Part shown: in pieces, positions 26,541-34,736 of the stretch
Position numbering within the stretch: the first letter of the stretch is position 1
How the letters are laid out: every line of letters starts with the position of its first letter
Position numbers and translations under genes: made by a program
The notes under the pieces: model-generated
What the model was told of the DNA's origin: nothing
The model's database searches: none
Seen by the model: only the letters and a program-made list of their open reading frames with translations
Assembly (NCBI RefSeq): GCF_045062745.1
Contig: NZ_JBJGED010000015.1
Span: 62,001 to 126,000 of the forward strand
Reading direction: 5' to 3'
Length of the DNA stretch: 64,000 bases
Origin: Paenibacillus_AA sp045062745
Lineage (GTDB): Bacteria > Bacillota > Bacilli > Paenibacillales > NBRC-103111

Positions 26541-27265
26541 TGCCGGCGTCTCCTCACTGGGCTTCGCATTTCGCGGTACATCGCCGGCAGCACCGACGTC
26601 ACGTATTGCTTGAATTTGATGAACGACTGGCCTCTGGTCCGCACTTGGTAAGAGATCGGGATCTCCTCCAGCCGGAACCCTTGACGAATGAGATTCAGCG
26701 TCAGCACCTGCGCGTAGTTATAGTCGTGAATGATGCGGGCATGCTCCATCGCTTCCCGTGAGAAGCCCCGCATCCCCGATTGCCCGTCGTAGATCCATCT
26801 GCGCAGCAGCAGCATCTGCAGCAGCGTGAAGACGTAGTTGCCCAACCTTCGGTGGAGCTTCATCCCCTGGATGCGGCCTTTGAACCGCGAGCCGAACGTA
26901 TAGTCCGCCCGGCCCTCCACGATGGGCCGCACCACGTCGGGGATCTGCTCCGGGGGATACTCGTTGTCGGCGTCGATCATGAGGCCGATCGAGGCGCCGA
27001 GCACGACGCCTTGCCTCAGCCCCTCGCGTACCGCGGCGCCAAGCCCCCGGTTGCGCGGGAAGGAGACGATATGGTCGGCCCCCGCCTCCCGGGAAGCCTC
27101 TACCGTGCCATCGGTGGAGCCGTCGTCGACGACGAGCACCTCCACAGTGTAATCTGGGTGGAAGTGCCGCGGGATGCGGGCGATCACCTCAGCGATGTTC
27201 GCCTCCTCGTTATGGGCTGGCAGGAAGACGAGGATGGTCGGCTTGTTCGTGATCTCATTTTTCAT
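26537..27265 (-). CDS. GT2 family glycosyltransferase, polyprenyl-phosphate mannosyl/glucosyltransferase-like
   Basis: 242 residues with the GT-A fold of dolichol-phosphate mannose synthases: LPAHNEEANI at about 15-24, VVDDGSTDGT at 45-54, RNRGLGAAVREGL at 71-83 and the metal-binding DAD at 98-100. It lacks the C-terminal membrane pair of GtrB-like enzymes, so it probably works at the inner membrane face. The expected reaction is transfer of a hexose from a nucleotide sugar to a polyprenyl phosphate. The gene overlaps both neighbours by a few bases, so the four-gene cluster is translated from one message. Sugar donor not determined. Confidence 0.88.
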   Translation of the reverse strand: MKNEITNKPTILVFLPAHNEEANIAEVIARIPRHFHPDYTVEVLVVDDGSTDGTVEASREAGADHIVSFPRNRGLGAAVREGLRQGVVLGASIGLMIDADNEYPPEQIPDVVRPIVEGRADYTFGSRFKGRIQGMKLHRRLGNYVFTLLQMLLLRRWIYDGQSGMRGFSREAMEHARIIHDYNYAQVLTLNLIRQGFRLEEIPISYQVRTRGQSFIKFKQYVTSVLPAMYREMRSPVRRRRQ

Positions 27266-28712
27266 TCCGAAGCGCCTCCGTCAAGACCGGTCCCCGGCTA
27301 TGACTCGGGAAAGGCGCCCCAAGCAAATAGGCGAGCGTAGGGGCCATCGAAACAAGCGAATGCTTGTCGTCGACGCGGTGCCCGCGGCGGATCGTCGGAC
27401 CGTGCAGGAAGAACGGAACGTACCGCTCCCCTTCGTCCAGGTGGCCGTGCCCCCCGATGCCGTCGGCTTGACCGTGGTCCGCGCAGATGATGAGCGTCGT
27501 GTTCTGCATCATCCCCCGCTCTTCCAGCCAGCCGACGAATTCCTCGATGAGCCGGTCCGCCTCCGCGATTTTTTTCGTATAGTCGTCATACAGCACGCCC
27601 CTGCTGTGCCCGGTCTGATCGACCCCGATCAGCTGCGCCACGAGCAAGTCCGGGTTCTGCTCGTCCATGATGCGCTTCGCCCGTTCGATGATGTTGCGGT
27701 CGGCCACGTCGTTATGCATCACGGCCGTCACACTCTCCACGTCGTCCCCCATGGAATCGATTAAGTGGGCGATGCCGAGCAGCCGGCCTTTGCGTCCCAC
27801 CTTCCGCAGGGCGTCGAAGATGCTCTCCACGCGGATGCCGAGCCGCCACACCATGTTGGAGCGGATGCCGTGCTCGCGCGGATAAGTTCCCGTGAACATC
27901 GACGAGAAGCAGACGACCGTCCGGGCGGGATACACCGTCTCCATTTGCGTGTACTCCGTGCCTTCGGCCCTAAGCTTTTTCATGAATGGAGCATCCGCTT
28001 CCTCGAACCGTTCCTTGCGCATCCCGTCGACGACGATGACGATCACTTTGTCGTTCACCCGCTCGAGCGGACGCCCCTGGAACGTGTCCCGCGTGTAAGT
28101 CTCGATCTCCGCCGGCTTCCAGTCGAACAAATAGCGGTGCAGGATGAAGCTCAGGACCAGCACGCCTGCCGCGAACCCCCACCCGGTCCACAGGTCTGGC
28201 GTCTGATCCGCCCGGAACAGCGTATAGTAGTGGTCCCACACGTACAGCAGCAGCAGGAACTTCGGCATTTGCTCTTGCGCGTTGCCGCTTGTGGAGTCGC
28301 TGTTTTTGAGCACCAGCTTCCAGAACCGGGTGAAATTCCACCAGGACGTGCCGATCCGCAGGTGGTAGTAAAACGTGCCCCAGAAGTAGACGGTGAAAAA
28401 ATAAAACAGTCCGAGCGCAACGAACGACAGCCCCAAGTCCGGGCGCTCCCAGATCAGCAGCGCGGCCACGAGCGGCAGCCACAAGTAATTGCGCAGGAAC
28501 AGCGGAAAGTCATAAATGTAGTACAACACGAACAGAGGCAGCGTCACGAGCAGCCCTACACCCGCCGAGCTCCAGAACTCGCCCTGACTCCAAACGCCGG
28601 CATGATATAGAACGAACACCCCCACCGTGAAAATGGGCGTAAACGGCTTGCCCTCGTTCAGCATGTTCCAGCAGCGGGCGGCGACGATTTCAAATGCGGA
28701 GGCTTTTTTCAT
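27255..28712 (-). CDS. Membrane-anchored alkaline-phosphatase-superfamily phosphodiesterase/phosphotransferase
   Basis: 485 residues. The N-terminal 200 residues have five or six hydrophobic segments. The C-terminal domain is a type I phosphodiesterase/nucleotide pyrophosphatase-like catalytic unit with an intact set of likely zinc ligands: Asp229 in VIVIVVDGMR, the nucleophile Thr265 in PARTVVCFSS, Asp365 and His369 in GVDQTGHS, Asp412-His413 in CADHGQ and His424 in GHGHLDEGE. Such enzymes transfer or remove phospho-head groups from lipids or glycans. It sits between the polyprenyl-sugar transferase and a flippase-like protein, overlapping both, which suggests a role in decorating a membrane glycolipid or teichoic-acid-like polymer. 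Substrate is not determined. Confidence 0.85.
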   Translation of the reverse strand: MKKASAFEIVAARCWNMLNEGKPFTPIFTVGVFVLYHAGVWSQGEFWSSAGVGLLVTLPLFVLYYIYDFPLFLRNYLWLPLVAALLIWERPDLGLSFVALGLFYFFTVYFWGTFYYHLRIGTSWWNFTRFWKLVLKNSDSTSGNAQEQMPKFLLLLYVWDHYYTLFRADQTPDLWTGWGFAAGVLVLSFILHRYLFDWKPAEIETYTRDTFQGRPLERVNDKVIVIVVDGMRKERFEEADAPFMKKLRAEGTEYTQMETVYPARTVVCFSSMFTGTYPREHGIRSNMVWRLGIRVESIFDALRKVGRKGRLLGIAHLIDSMGDDVESVTAVMHNDVADRNIIERAKRIMDEQNPDLLVAQLIGVDQTGHSRGVLYDDYTKKIAEADRLIEEFVGWLEERGMMQNTTLIICADHGQADGIGGHGHLDEGERYVPFFLHGPTIRRGHRVDDKHSLVSMAPTLAYLLGAPFPSHSRGPVLTEALRNEK

Positions 28713-29680
28713 CCTTTAAAATCCTTCCTCGATATGTACTGGGATACGTCCCGTATGCGAATCGGCAGCCGAAGCAGGGCATATGCGCCTGCGGCATAGG
28801 CGAATGCGAACTTGAACGTGTGCGACAGCAGCGCCGCCCGGTAAGCAAGCGGCCCCTCTATGCCGAGCAGGTAGAGCGAGCCGCTCATGGTGCTCTCGTA
28901 CGTGCCGATCCCACCGGGAGTCACGTGAAAAATTTGCCCCGCGATCGTCATGCTGTTCGCCCAGATGAGTGGCGCGCCTCCAAGCGGGATCGCCAGAATG
29001 CGGGCAACGCCGTAGATGACGCCGGCCTCCAGCAGCCAGCTCAGGGCGACCAAGGCGAAGATGGCCACTCCGCGGGCGGACATCATTCGGGTGCGAAAAT
29101 AGTCCGAGTGCTTGCGGACGAATGGCAGGCGGCTGAGCCAAGGCAGGAACCGGGCGACCGCGACGAGCGCGAGGAGCCCTGCGAGGGCGGCGAATCCCCA
29201 CCAGGATGTGGGCAGTCCGAGCAAGATGATGCCAGTCCCGCCGATTAGGCCGAGCACGGCCATGTCGAGCAGCCGCATGATGCCGACCGAGTGGAGCGCT
29301 TCGTCCCACCGCTGGCCGGCCTGCTTCATTAAGACGCCCGCCCGCACCGCATCGCCTGCTTTGATCGGCAGCAGGTGGTTCACGAGCAGGCTGTACAGGA
29401 TCGCGTGCACATACACGCGGAACGGCGCTTGCGACGGGGCATAGAGACGCCATGCGCTGGCTTTGAGCGCGAACGACAGGCCGTAGACGGCCAACATGAG
29501 CGCCAGCCATCTGGGCTGCGCGGCCAGCGTGCGCAGATCGGCCCACCACTCGCCCGCATCGAACCAGCGCCATGTTATATATATCGAACCCAACACGAGC
29601 AGCAGCGCGACTAGGCGGATCCATTTGGTTAGCAGGGTGGTCATAAGTTGGGCGTAAACCTCTGAATCTGGGATTGACAT
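28709..29680 (-). CDS. Lysylphosphatidylglycerol synthase TM-region (UPF0104) membrane protein
   Basis: 323 residues with about seven or eight membrane segments of the UPF0104/LPG-synthase transmembrane type; the motif region HLLPIKAGDAVRAG and the pattern FHVTPGGIGTYEST are family hallmarks. Members without the synthase domain are thought to move lipids or lipid-linked sugars. The start is uncertain: the ATG at 29680 has no clear ribosome binding site, and the ATG at 29644 (MTTLLTKW) has AGAGG 14 bases away. First gene of the four-gene glycoconjugate cluster; a Fur-like box lies 76 bases upstream of the longer start. Confidence 0.85.
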   Translation of the reverse strand: MSIPDSEVYAQLMTTLLTKWIRLVALLLVLGSIYITWRWFDAGEWWADLRTLAAQPRWLALMLAVYGLSFALKASAWRLYAPSQAPFRVYVHAILYSLLVNHLLPIKAGDAVRAGVLMKQAGQRWDEALHSVGIMRLLDMAVLGLIGGTGIILLGLPTSWWGFAALAGLLALVAVARFLPWLSRLPFVRKHSDYFRTRMMSARGVAIFALVALSWLLEAGVIYGVARILAIPLGGAPLIWANSMTIAGQIFHVTPGGIGTYESTMSGSLYLLGIEGPLAYRAALLSHTFKFAFAYAAGAYALLRLPIRIRDVSQYISRKDFKG

Positions 29681-29755
29681 GGGATAGATAGGATATGACG
29701 GTCATTTACAACTACTGCCGGTGTTATATCTATGACCTCGATAACCCAAGCTCAT

Positions 29756-29770
29756 TGATAATGATTCTCA
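29756..29770. promoter_or_regulatory. Fur-like box upstream of the glycoconjugate cluster
   Basis: TGATAATGATTCTCA matches the 7-1-7 Fur consensus TGATAATNATTATCA at all fixed positions but one. It is upstream of the UPF0104 gene. I could not fit a confident promoter on top of it; a TATAAC lies about 28 bases downstream. Weaker than the box at 24857 but in a fitting place. Confidence 0.6.
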
Positions 29771-29841
29771 GAGACAGTATAGGGGGAACCTCAGGGGCGC
29801 GTCAATATGCAAAATTGTGTATGGAGATCCAGATGTGAACT

Positions 29842-30130
29842 TTGGGGCGCGGAAATGGGGGGTGGCGCTGCAGTAGATTAGAAAAGTTACCTTGGAGCGC
29901 GGAATTGGCGGTTGAAGCTGCAGTAGAGTAAAAAAGGTACCTTGGAGCACAGAAACGGGCGGTCGGCGCTGCTGTAGAGTAACAAAGTTACCTTGGAGTA
30001 CAGAATCAGTCGGTCGGCGCTACTGTAGAGTAACAAAGTTACCTTGCAGCACAGAATCAGTCGGTCGGCGCTGCTGTAGAGTAAAAAAGTTACCTTGGAG
30101 AGCGGGATCGAGCGGTCAGCACTGCCATAG
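29842..30130. repeat. Tandem 51-bp intergenic repeat, about five and a half units
   Basis: Units begin at 29891 (50 bases), 29941, 29992, 30043 and 30094 (partial), with a diverged copy before 29891. Each holds GTAGAGTAAMAAAGTTACCTTGGAG, and some carry the inverted repeat GTAACAAAGTTAC. The unit is 17 codons long, so all copies share one open phase on the minus strand (a 129-residue frame), but there is no start signal and the frame overlaps the end of the regulator gene. I read it as a non-coding repeat. The flank 30131-30238 is a C/A-rich stretch with nothing recognisable. Confidence 0.85.
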
Positions 30131-30238
30131 CCGGGATCGGGTGCCCGGACCAGCCGAACTCCAGCCAACCCGACTCCCTCCCCTACCCAACACTCCCGCC
30201 AAGCCGACCCTCGCCCCGCCCCAACCCAACACCCCCTC

Positions 30239-32572
30239 CTACCCGCCGCTGCTCTCCCGCCGAGCAACGCCGCCACCAGAAGCAGCAGGGCCGGCCCCGT
30301 GCGTCTCGCGGTAATTTTTACGATACTGCCCGGGCGACACCCCCACCGTCTTAGTGAAGATGCGGGTGAAGTTGTGCACGGTCGTGTACCGCAATCGCTC
30401 GGTCATCTCCTTGATCGGCATCTCCGTGTGCAACAGCCATTCCTTGGCTTTGCTGATCCGATACTGAATGAGGTACTGGCTGAAATTCGTGTCCAGCTCC
30501 TCCTTGAACGCCCGCCCGATCTGCCCGGTCGACGCCTGGAAGTGATCCGCCACGCCCTGCAGCGACAAATCCTGGTCGTAGTGCTCCTCGATGTACGCCA
30601 ACACCTGCTGCAGGAGCCGCTTCGGCTTGCCCACCTGCAGAGTGTCAAGCTTGTCCCGGATGGAGCGGAGCACCGTCTCCTTCAACCAGCGCTCCACGTC
30701 CTCCAGCGAGGTATGGGCATAGAGCGACTGATACAAGTCAAAGTCGAAAAAATCATTCGGCTCATACCCGAGCTCATGCAGGAACCCGGCGATCTCGCCG
30801 ATCAAATAAGCGAACAGGGCTAGGGCGGTCTCCTTGTTCGGTACCGACCGGGGCACGAGCTGCATGAACGCGGAGAGACGCGCCTCCGCCTGGTCGAAAT
30901 CCCCCTGCATGATGCTATGCAGGATCTGCTTTTGCGATTCGAGCAGCGGTTGGCTGGAGGACCTCACCGAGGATGCCAAGTTATCGCGAGAAATCGTCAC
31001 GTTCGAGCCGAGCAGCATCCGGTACCCGATGAGCGACACCGCCTCCTGGTAGCTGTCGATAAGCCCCTTGTAATCCCGGCCGGGCCCGCTGACCGACACC
31101 GAGACCGAGAATGGGAAGTACTGCTGCACCTTGGTCCGAATCTCGTCGCCAATAGCGCGCACGGAAGCGTCCGTCCCCTCGCCGACGCTCTCCATCCCGA
31201 TCATAAGCGCGAACTGCCCGGAACGCGGGCTGACCGTGATGCTGGAGTACTGGTCCGCGCTAATCTCCTCGATCGCTTTGCTAAGCGCATACACGATGAG
31301 CGAGCGGTCTTTCTCCCGGTACATTTGCTGAAACTGGGCGATCCGGTCAACTTCGACGATGCAGACGTAGAACCAGATCCCCTCGAGCGGAAAGCCGTGA
31401 TGCTCCATCTGGAGCCGGAACTCCTTATCCGACATATCGCCGCGCAAGAGCCGCAGGAACACGCTCTCCCGCCAATAGGGCAGCTGCTCCCCCAGACGCA
31501 CCTGCAGCTGCTTGTTGGCCGCGATCATCTGGCGCATCGTCTCGTCCAGCGTCTGAATCGCATCGCTGCGTCCGGACGGTTGGGGAGTGAAAATCGACAA
31601 CAGCCGCTGGATCGGATCGTACAGCTTATTCGAGCCCGCATAGGCCAGCACGATCCAGACCGCCGACAGCAACGCGACCATCCCGAGCGTGACCTTCTCG
31701 ATCTTGTTCAATTGCCGGTTCAGCTCGGCGGTCGGCGTCATCGTTACATATGTCCAGTTCGTCACGGTCGAGCGCAGCGCCGACAAGCTATATTCCTTGT
31801 CCTCGAACCGGATCTGCTGCGCTTCACCCTGGTGTGACCAGTACTCGTACAGCTTCACCGAGGCGGCCAGATCGGCTTCCGCCGCATTCGCGTTGCTGCC
31901 GGCCACCACTTTGCCTTTCTCGTCAAAAATAAATAAGATTTTCTCCCCGATATTCAGCTGCTTCAGAAAGGCGGTCAAATTGCTCGTGTTCACATGCAGG
32001 ATGAGCGTGCCGATGCCCGGGATGCTCGTGACCGGAATCGGCCGGACGATCAGAATCTCGTCCTGATTCGCGTAAGTATTCGGCGAGATGACGACGAAGC
32101 CGTTATACTTGAGCGAACTGTTCTGCACGACGTCGCGGTATGGGAACGCACTGAGATCGATGTACCCGTAGCGGTTGGAATACACCTTGTCGAACCGGCT
32201 GAGGACGACGGATACGTCGAACGCGATGTCGGACAAGCTGCGGTACTTTTGAAGCGTATCCATCATGTCCAGCGACTCCGTCAAGTAACGATCGGTGGAG
32301 ACCCCGATCCGTGCAGCCTGTTCCACCGAAGGACTGGAAGCGATTTCGAGAGAGGATTTGCCTAAGCTTTGCAGGAAAGCATCGACATGCTGCTCGATCT
32401 GCGACAGAATCATCTGGTGGTTGCGGTCGACTTCCTCTTTGACGCTGCTGGACACGGTGTAGTAGGAGAACAGACCGAAGAGAGGGATCGGCGCGATGCT
32501 GAGCAGCACGATGACGGCGAGCATTTTCCGCTTGAAGGTCCATTTGGATAATATGCCGCGCAAGTAGTTCAT
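30239..32572 (-). CDS. Membrane-bound AraC-family sensor-regulator (orphan)
   Basis: 777 residues from MNYLRGILSKW, chosen because GGGGGACGGGAC precedes that ATG. Architecture: membrane segment (about 20-40), extracytoplasmic sensor of about 240 residues, second membrane segment (VALLSAVWIVLAYAG), a long cytoplasmic linker and a C-terminal AraC helix-turn-helix (LSLQGVADHFQASTGQIGRA; PIKEMTERLRYTTVHNFTRI). It ends with an unusual Gly/Ser/Arg-rich tail of about 20 residues. Unlike its relative at 17918-20239 it has no importer genes beside it: the glycoconjugate cluster lies downstream past the repeat and the RHS island upstream, so its target is not evident. A four-run G-quadruplex motif lies about 165 bases upstream. 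Confidence 0.88.
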   Translation of the reverse strand: MNYLRGILSKWTFKRKMLAVIVLLSIAPIPLFGLFSYYTVSSSVKEEVDRNHQMILSQIEQHVDAFLQSLGKSSLEIASSPSVEQAARIGVSTDRYLTESLDMMDTLQKYRSLSDIAFDVSVVLSRFDKVYSNRYGYIDLSAFPYRDVVQNSSLKYNGFVVISPNTYANQDEILIVRPIPVTSIPGIGTLILHVNTSNLTAFLKQLNIGEKILFIFDEKGKVVAGSNANAAEADLAASVKLYEYWSHQGEAQQIRFEDKEYSLSALRSTVTNWTYVTMTPTAELNRQLNKIEKVTLGMVALLSAVWIVLAYAGSNKLYDPIQRLLSIFTPQPSGRSDAIQTLDETMRQMIAANKQLQVRLGEQLPYWRESVFLRLLRGDMSDKEFRLQMEHHGFPLEGIWFYVCIVEVDRIAQFQQMYREKDRSLIVYALSKAIEEISADQYSSITVSPRSGQFALMIGMESVGEGTDASVRAIGDEIRTKVQQYFPFSVSVSVSGPGRDYKGLIDSYQEAVSLIGYRMLLGSNVTISRDNLASSVRSSSQPLLESQKQILHSIMQGDFDQAEARLSAFMQLVPRSVPNKETALALFAYLIGEIAGFLHELGYEPNDFFDFDLYQSLYAHTSLEDVERWLKETVLRSIRDKLDTLQVGKPKRLLQQVLAYIEEHYDQDLSLQGVADHFQASTGQIGRAFKEELDTNFSQYLIQYRISKAKEWLLHTEMPIKEMTERLRYTTVHNFTRIFTKTVGVSPGQYRKNYRETHGAGPAASGGGVARRESSGG

Positions 32573-32734
32573 GTCCCGTCCCCCTTCAATCAGCGATGAC
32601 TTCGAGTACATCTCATATACATGTATAGTACATTCTTGCACCGTTCCGGGAAGCTGTCAATGGCGAGTCCAGCAGAGAGACACAGGTAATGATAATTGAT
32701 CCTATACTAAGAAAAAACACCTCTGCCGATGGTA

Positions 32735-32762
32735 GGGGAGGTGGGGAGGTGGGGAGGTGGGG
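32735..32762 (+). other. Potential G-quadruplex, four GGGG runs with AGGT loops
   Basis: GGGG runs at 32735, 32743, 32751 and 32759 are separated each time by AGGT, an 8-bp tandem repeat. Such a sequence can fold as a quadruplex on the plus strand. It lies in the 337-base gap 32573-32909 upstream of the orphan regulator, which also holds a copy of the 25-bp repeat and a terminator. Confidence 0.75.
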
Positions 32763-32830
32763 AGGAGTAGGTGTCAGAGTGTGCTATTTTTTTACTTTGA
32801 GTTCACCGTTCTCGAATTCGCCTTACCAAA

Positions 32831-32855
32831 ACACGAGGGTTAGTCGCATTGTGGT
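32831..32855. repeat. 25-bp direct repeat, copy 1
   Basis: ACACGAGGGTTAGTCGCATTGTGGT occurs here and again, identical, at 33870-33894. Both copies lie just past the 3' end of a minus-strand gene and can pair across ACCA/TGGT, so they look like duplicated terminator-region sequence. Confidence 0.8.
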
Positions 32856-32886
32856 ATATGATTTCAAGCAATATTTTAGAAAAAAG

Positions 32887-32911
32887 AAACCACATTCGAG
32901 TGTTGTGGTTT
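32887..32911 (-). terminator. Intrinsic terminator of the DUF3139-like gene
   Basis: AAACCACA and TGTGGTTT form a perfect eight-base-pair stem followed on the minus strand by CTTTTTT. It overlaps the gene's stop codon. Confidence 0.85.
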
Positions 32912-33230
32912 ATCTATTGTTTGTTCTATTTAGCACAGCAATGTAGTTATCAACGTAGACAAGTTCTCCAGAAGATTTCATTTGACGCGAAACATTAAAA
33001 ACTAAACTTGGATTGTTTATCGGATGAACAGTAACTATGTAATCTTGGTTTTTGAAGCTAAAATCAACACTAACTACTTTAACGTTAATATTATATTCAT
33101 TTTGCACATATTCAACTGCTCCTTTCTTTTCTCTAACCTTACCCCAAATTGTTCCGTTGAAGACTGTGTAAATATAGCATGCAAAAAATAGTATTAATAG
33201 GGTGCAAATAATAAGAATTATTTTCCTCAT
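32910..33230 (-). CDS. Small membrane-anchored DUF3139-like protein
   Basis: 106 residues from MRKIILIICTLLIL, chosen because AAAGGAGTAAAT precedes that ATG. One N-terminal membrane helix, then the pattern FNGTIWGKVREKKGAVEYV and a beta-rich tail containing VVSVDFSFKNQDYIVTV, all typical of DUF3139 proteins, whose function is unknown. Its low G+C content differs sharply from the chromosome around it. It sits at the far end of the RHS island, past a fragment of another RHS gene, where displaced immunity genes are often found. That role is speculation; the family call is from memory of its signature. Confidence 0.72.
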   Translation of the reverse strand: MRKIILIICTLLILFFACYIYTVFNGTIWGKVREKKGAVEYVQNEYNINVKVVSVDFSFKNQDYIVTVHPINNPSLVFNVSRQMKSSGELVYVDNYIAVLNRTNNR

Positions 33231-33299
33231 ATTTACTCCTTTCGGCATACTAGGACGCGTATACAGAATTAAGATAGAAGACAGTGTTCTCAAGTATAA

Positions 33300-33770
33300 A
33301 CACTTCCTTCATAAAATCATATCCTAATCCGGGGTAGCCGAACAGATTATCCGGTCCCGGCCAGTTCACGTCGAATTTCATCGCATCGGTAGGGATACCG
33401 AATTCGTCGTAGTGGTATCGCGAGACACCCGTCCATCCTACTCGATCAGGCCGAGCGCGCTGCCGAGCACGTCGTTCAGGTAAAACTCTTTTCCATAACC
33501 AGGTTTTTTCGAAAAATGATCGTACATACTCGTGGAGTGGCTTGCTGAATCACAAGAACCATCATGAGAATATGTTTTACCATTTATTTTGGCTCTGCAA
33601 CATTACCGTTACCATTACCATTCCGGTCGTGACGCGGTCGAACGCATAGGTCGCCCGAGTCTCTGCGCCGCTGGCATCCCGGTAATAACTCAGATTACTG
33701 TCCAGGTCGTAATCCGAACTGCTCCCGCTCGTTCAAGGCATTGACGCGTGCCTTCACCCAGTCTCTCGCA
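33300..33770 (-). pseudogene. Decayed RHS/YD-repeat gene fragments
   Basis: The minus strand encodes pieces with clear likeness to the intact RHS protein at 34737-41132. One is the core-domain stretch RYHYDEFGIPTDAMKFDVNW followed by PGPDNLFGY and GLGYDF (33300-33420), preceded by LNDVLGSALGLIE and an in-frame stop. The other is a YD-repeat stretch with SYYRDASGAETRATYAFDR (33600-33760). A frameshift and stops interrupt them, and the order is compressed. This is what remains of a second RHS gene or of an earlier C-terminal module. Confidence 0.85.
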
Positions 33771-33869
33771 TTATGGTGCACATACACATACCATCGTCGT
33801 CGCCATGTACAAATGTTGAGCATTTTTTCGTGTTGTATTTAGTGTGCAAGAGGGAAAAAGAAAACCGCA

Positions 33870-33894
33870 ACACGAGGGTTAGTCGCATTGTGGT
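33870..33894. repeat. 25-bp direct repeat, copy 2
   Basis: Identical to 32831-32855. Together with flanking AACCACAA and TTGCGGTT it can form a terminator hairpin followed by TTTTCTTTTT for the minus-strand membrane protein that ends at 33908. Confidence 0.8.
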
Positions 33895-33907
33895 TATATC
33901 AATATTG

Positions 33908-34657
33908 CTATCTTCTTTTATATCGAACATAACCAACTATTACTAGAATAACCCCTATTATACAGGTACCAGTAGGGTAAATAAGTGGAAATAAAAGATT
34001 GGGCAGTACGTACGAAATATCCGATTTATAGCCTATAAAAGATGAAGATTGGGAAGACAGCTGTACTAATTTCACACCTAGTAAGTGCTCCCCTCGTTCT
34101 TCATACGAAAAGCCTTCCTCTTTAATTTGTTTGTCTTTATTCACATAAAACAGACGCCATTGTTGAGATTCTACGTCAACATCCCCTGTTAACCTTTGAA
34201 CTATTACAATTTGCTCTTCGTTGTTCTTCTTATCCTTTATTTTTACAATATTTAGCCATGATAAAAATCGAGCATCCCTTATGTCATTTACAGGTAGCCA
34301 TGCTTCTGTCGGGGATGATATTTCCTTACCGTTAATTTTAATTTTGATCTTCGTTATGTTTTTATTTATTTTACTATATGATGCCTTTGGAGCAGCAACC
34401 CCTGTATCCTCTGTCAAAACTTCAATACTGTTGCCTTCCCATTGAAATGGAGATGTTAGAACTTGATGCTGTTGAGTCTGCTTCCCCATCTGCCCCTCAT
34501 TACGTATATTAATCAACTGCTCAATTTCATAATGAGAATCAATATACGTTTCCAATACAGATTCACGAAGCATTAAGAACAATGGATAAATCGAAAAAAA
34601 GAATAATATACTCCCAGTGACAATAAGGGTTATTCCTTGTCTAATTTTCAATTGCAT
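33908..34657 (-). CDS. Two-TM membrane protein downstream of the RHS gene, candidate immunity protein
   Basis: 249 residues: one membrane helix at each end (about 9-30 and 222-244) around an extracytoplasmic domain of about 190 residues rich in Lys, Asn and Ser. I do not recognise the domain. It begins 79 bases after the RHS stop on the same strand, has the same low G+C content as the DUF3139-like gene, and lies between the intact RHS gene and RHS debris. In RHS/WapA loci the gene directly after the toxin usually encodes immunity, so that is the leading idea, though a membrane protein would fit a toxin acting at the envelope. No sequence evidence beyond position supports it. Confidence 0.7.
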   Translation of the reverse strand: MQLKIRQGITLIVTGSILFFFSIYPLFLMLRESVLETYIDSHYEIEQLINIRNEGQMGKQTQQHQVLTSPFQWEGNSIEVLTEDTGVAAPKASYSKINKNITKIKIKINGKEISSPTEAWLPVNDIRDARFLSWLNIVKIKDKKNNEEQIVIVQRLTGDVDVESQQWRLFYVNKDKQIKEEGFSYEERGEHLLGVKLVQLSSQSSSFIGYKSDISYVLPNLLFPLIYPTGTCIIGVILVIVGYVRYKRR

Positions 34658-34736
34658 TCACTCCTACATTAATTGGGAAAAGCTAAGAATTAATTTTCCC
34701 AGCTTTTCCCCAATTTCAAAAAACAGTTAATGATTT

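Noticed and set aside
29842..30130. Regular repeats considered as a CRISPR array
   Set aside because: Units are contiguous 51-bp copies with no unique spacers, and no cas gene is in the window.
29887..30276. 129-residue open frame on the minus strand made of a 17-residue repeat
   Set aside because: It is the translation of the 51-bp tandem repeat, overlaps the end of the regulator gene and has no start signal.
32690..32704. TGATAATTGATCCTA as a possible Fur box upstream of the orphan regulator
   Set aside because: Only the first half-site fits the 7-1-7 consensus; the second half fails at most positions.
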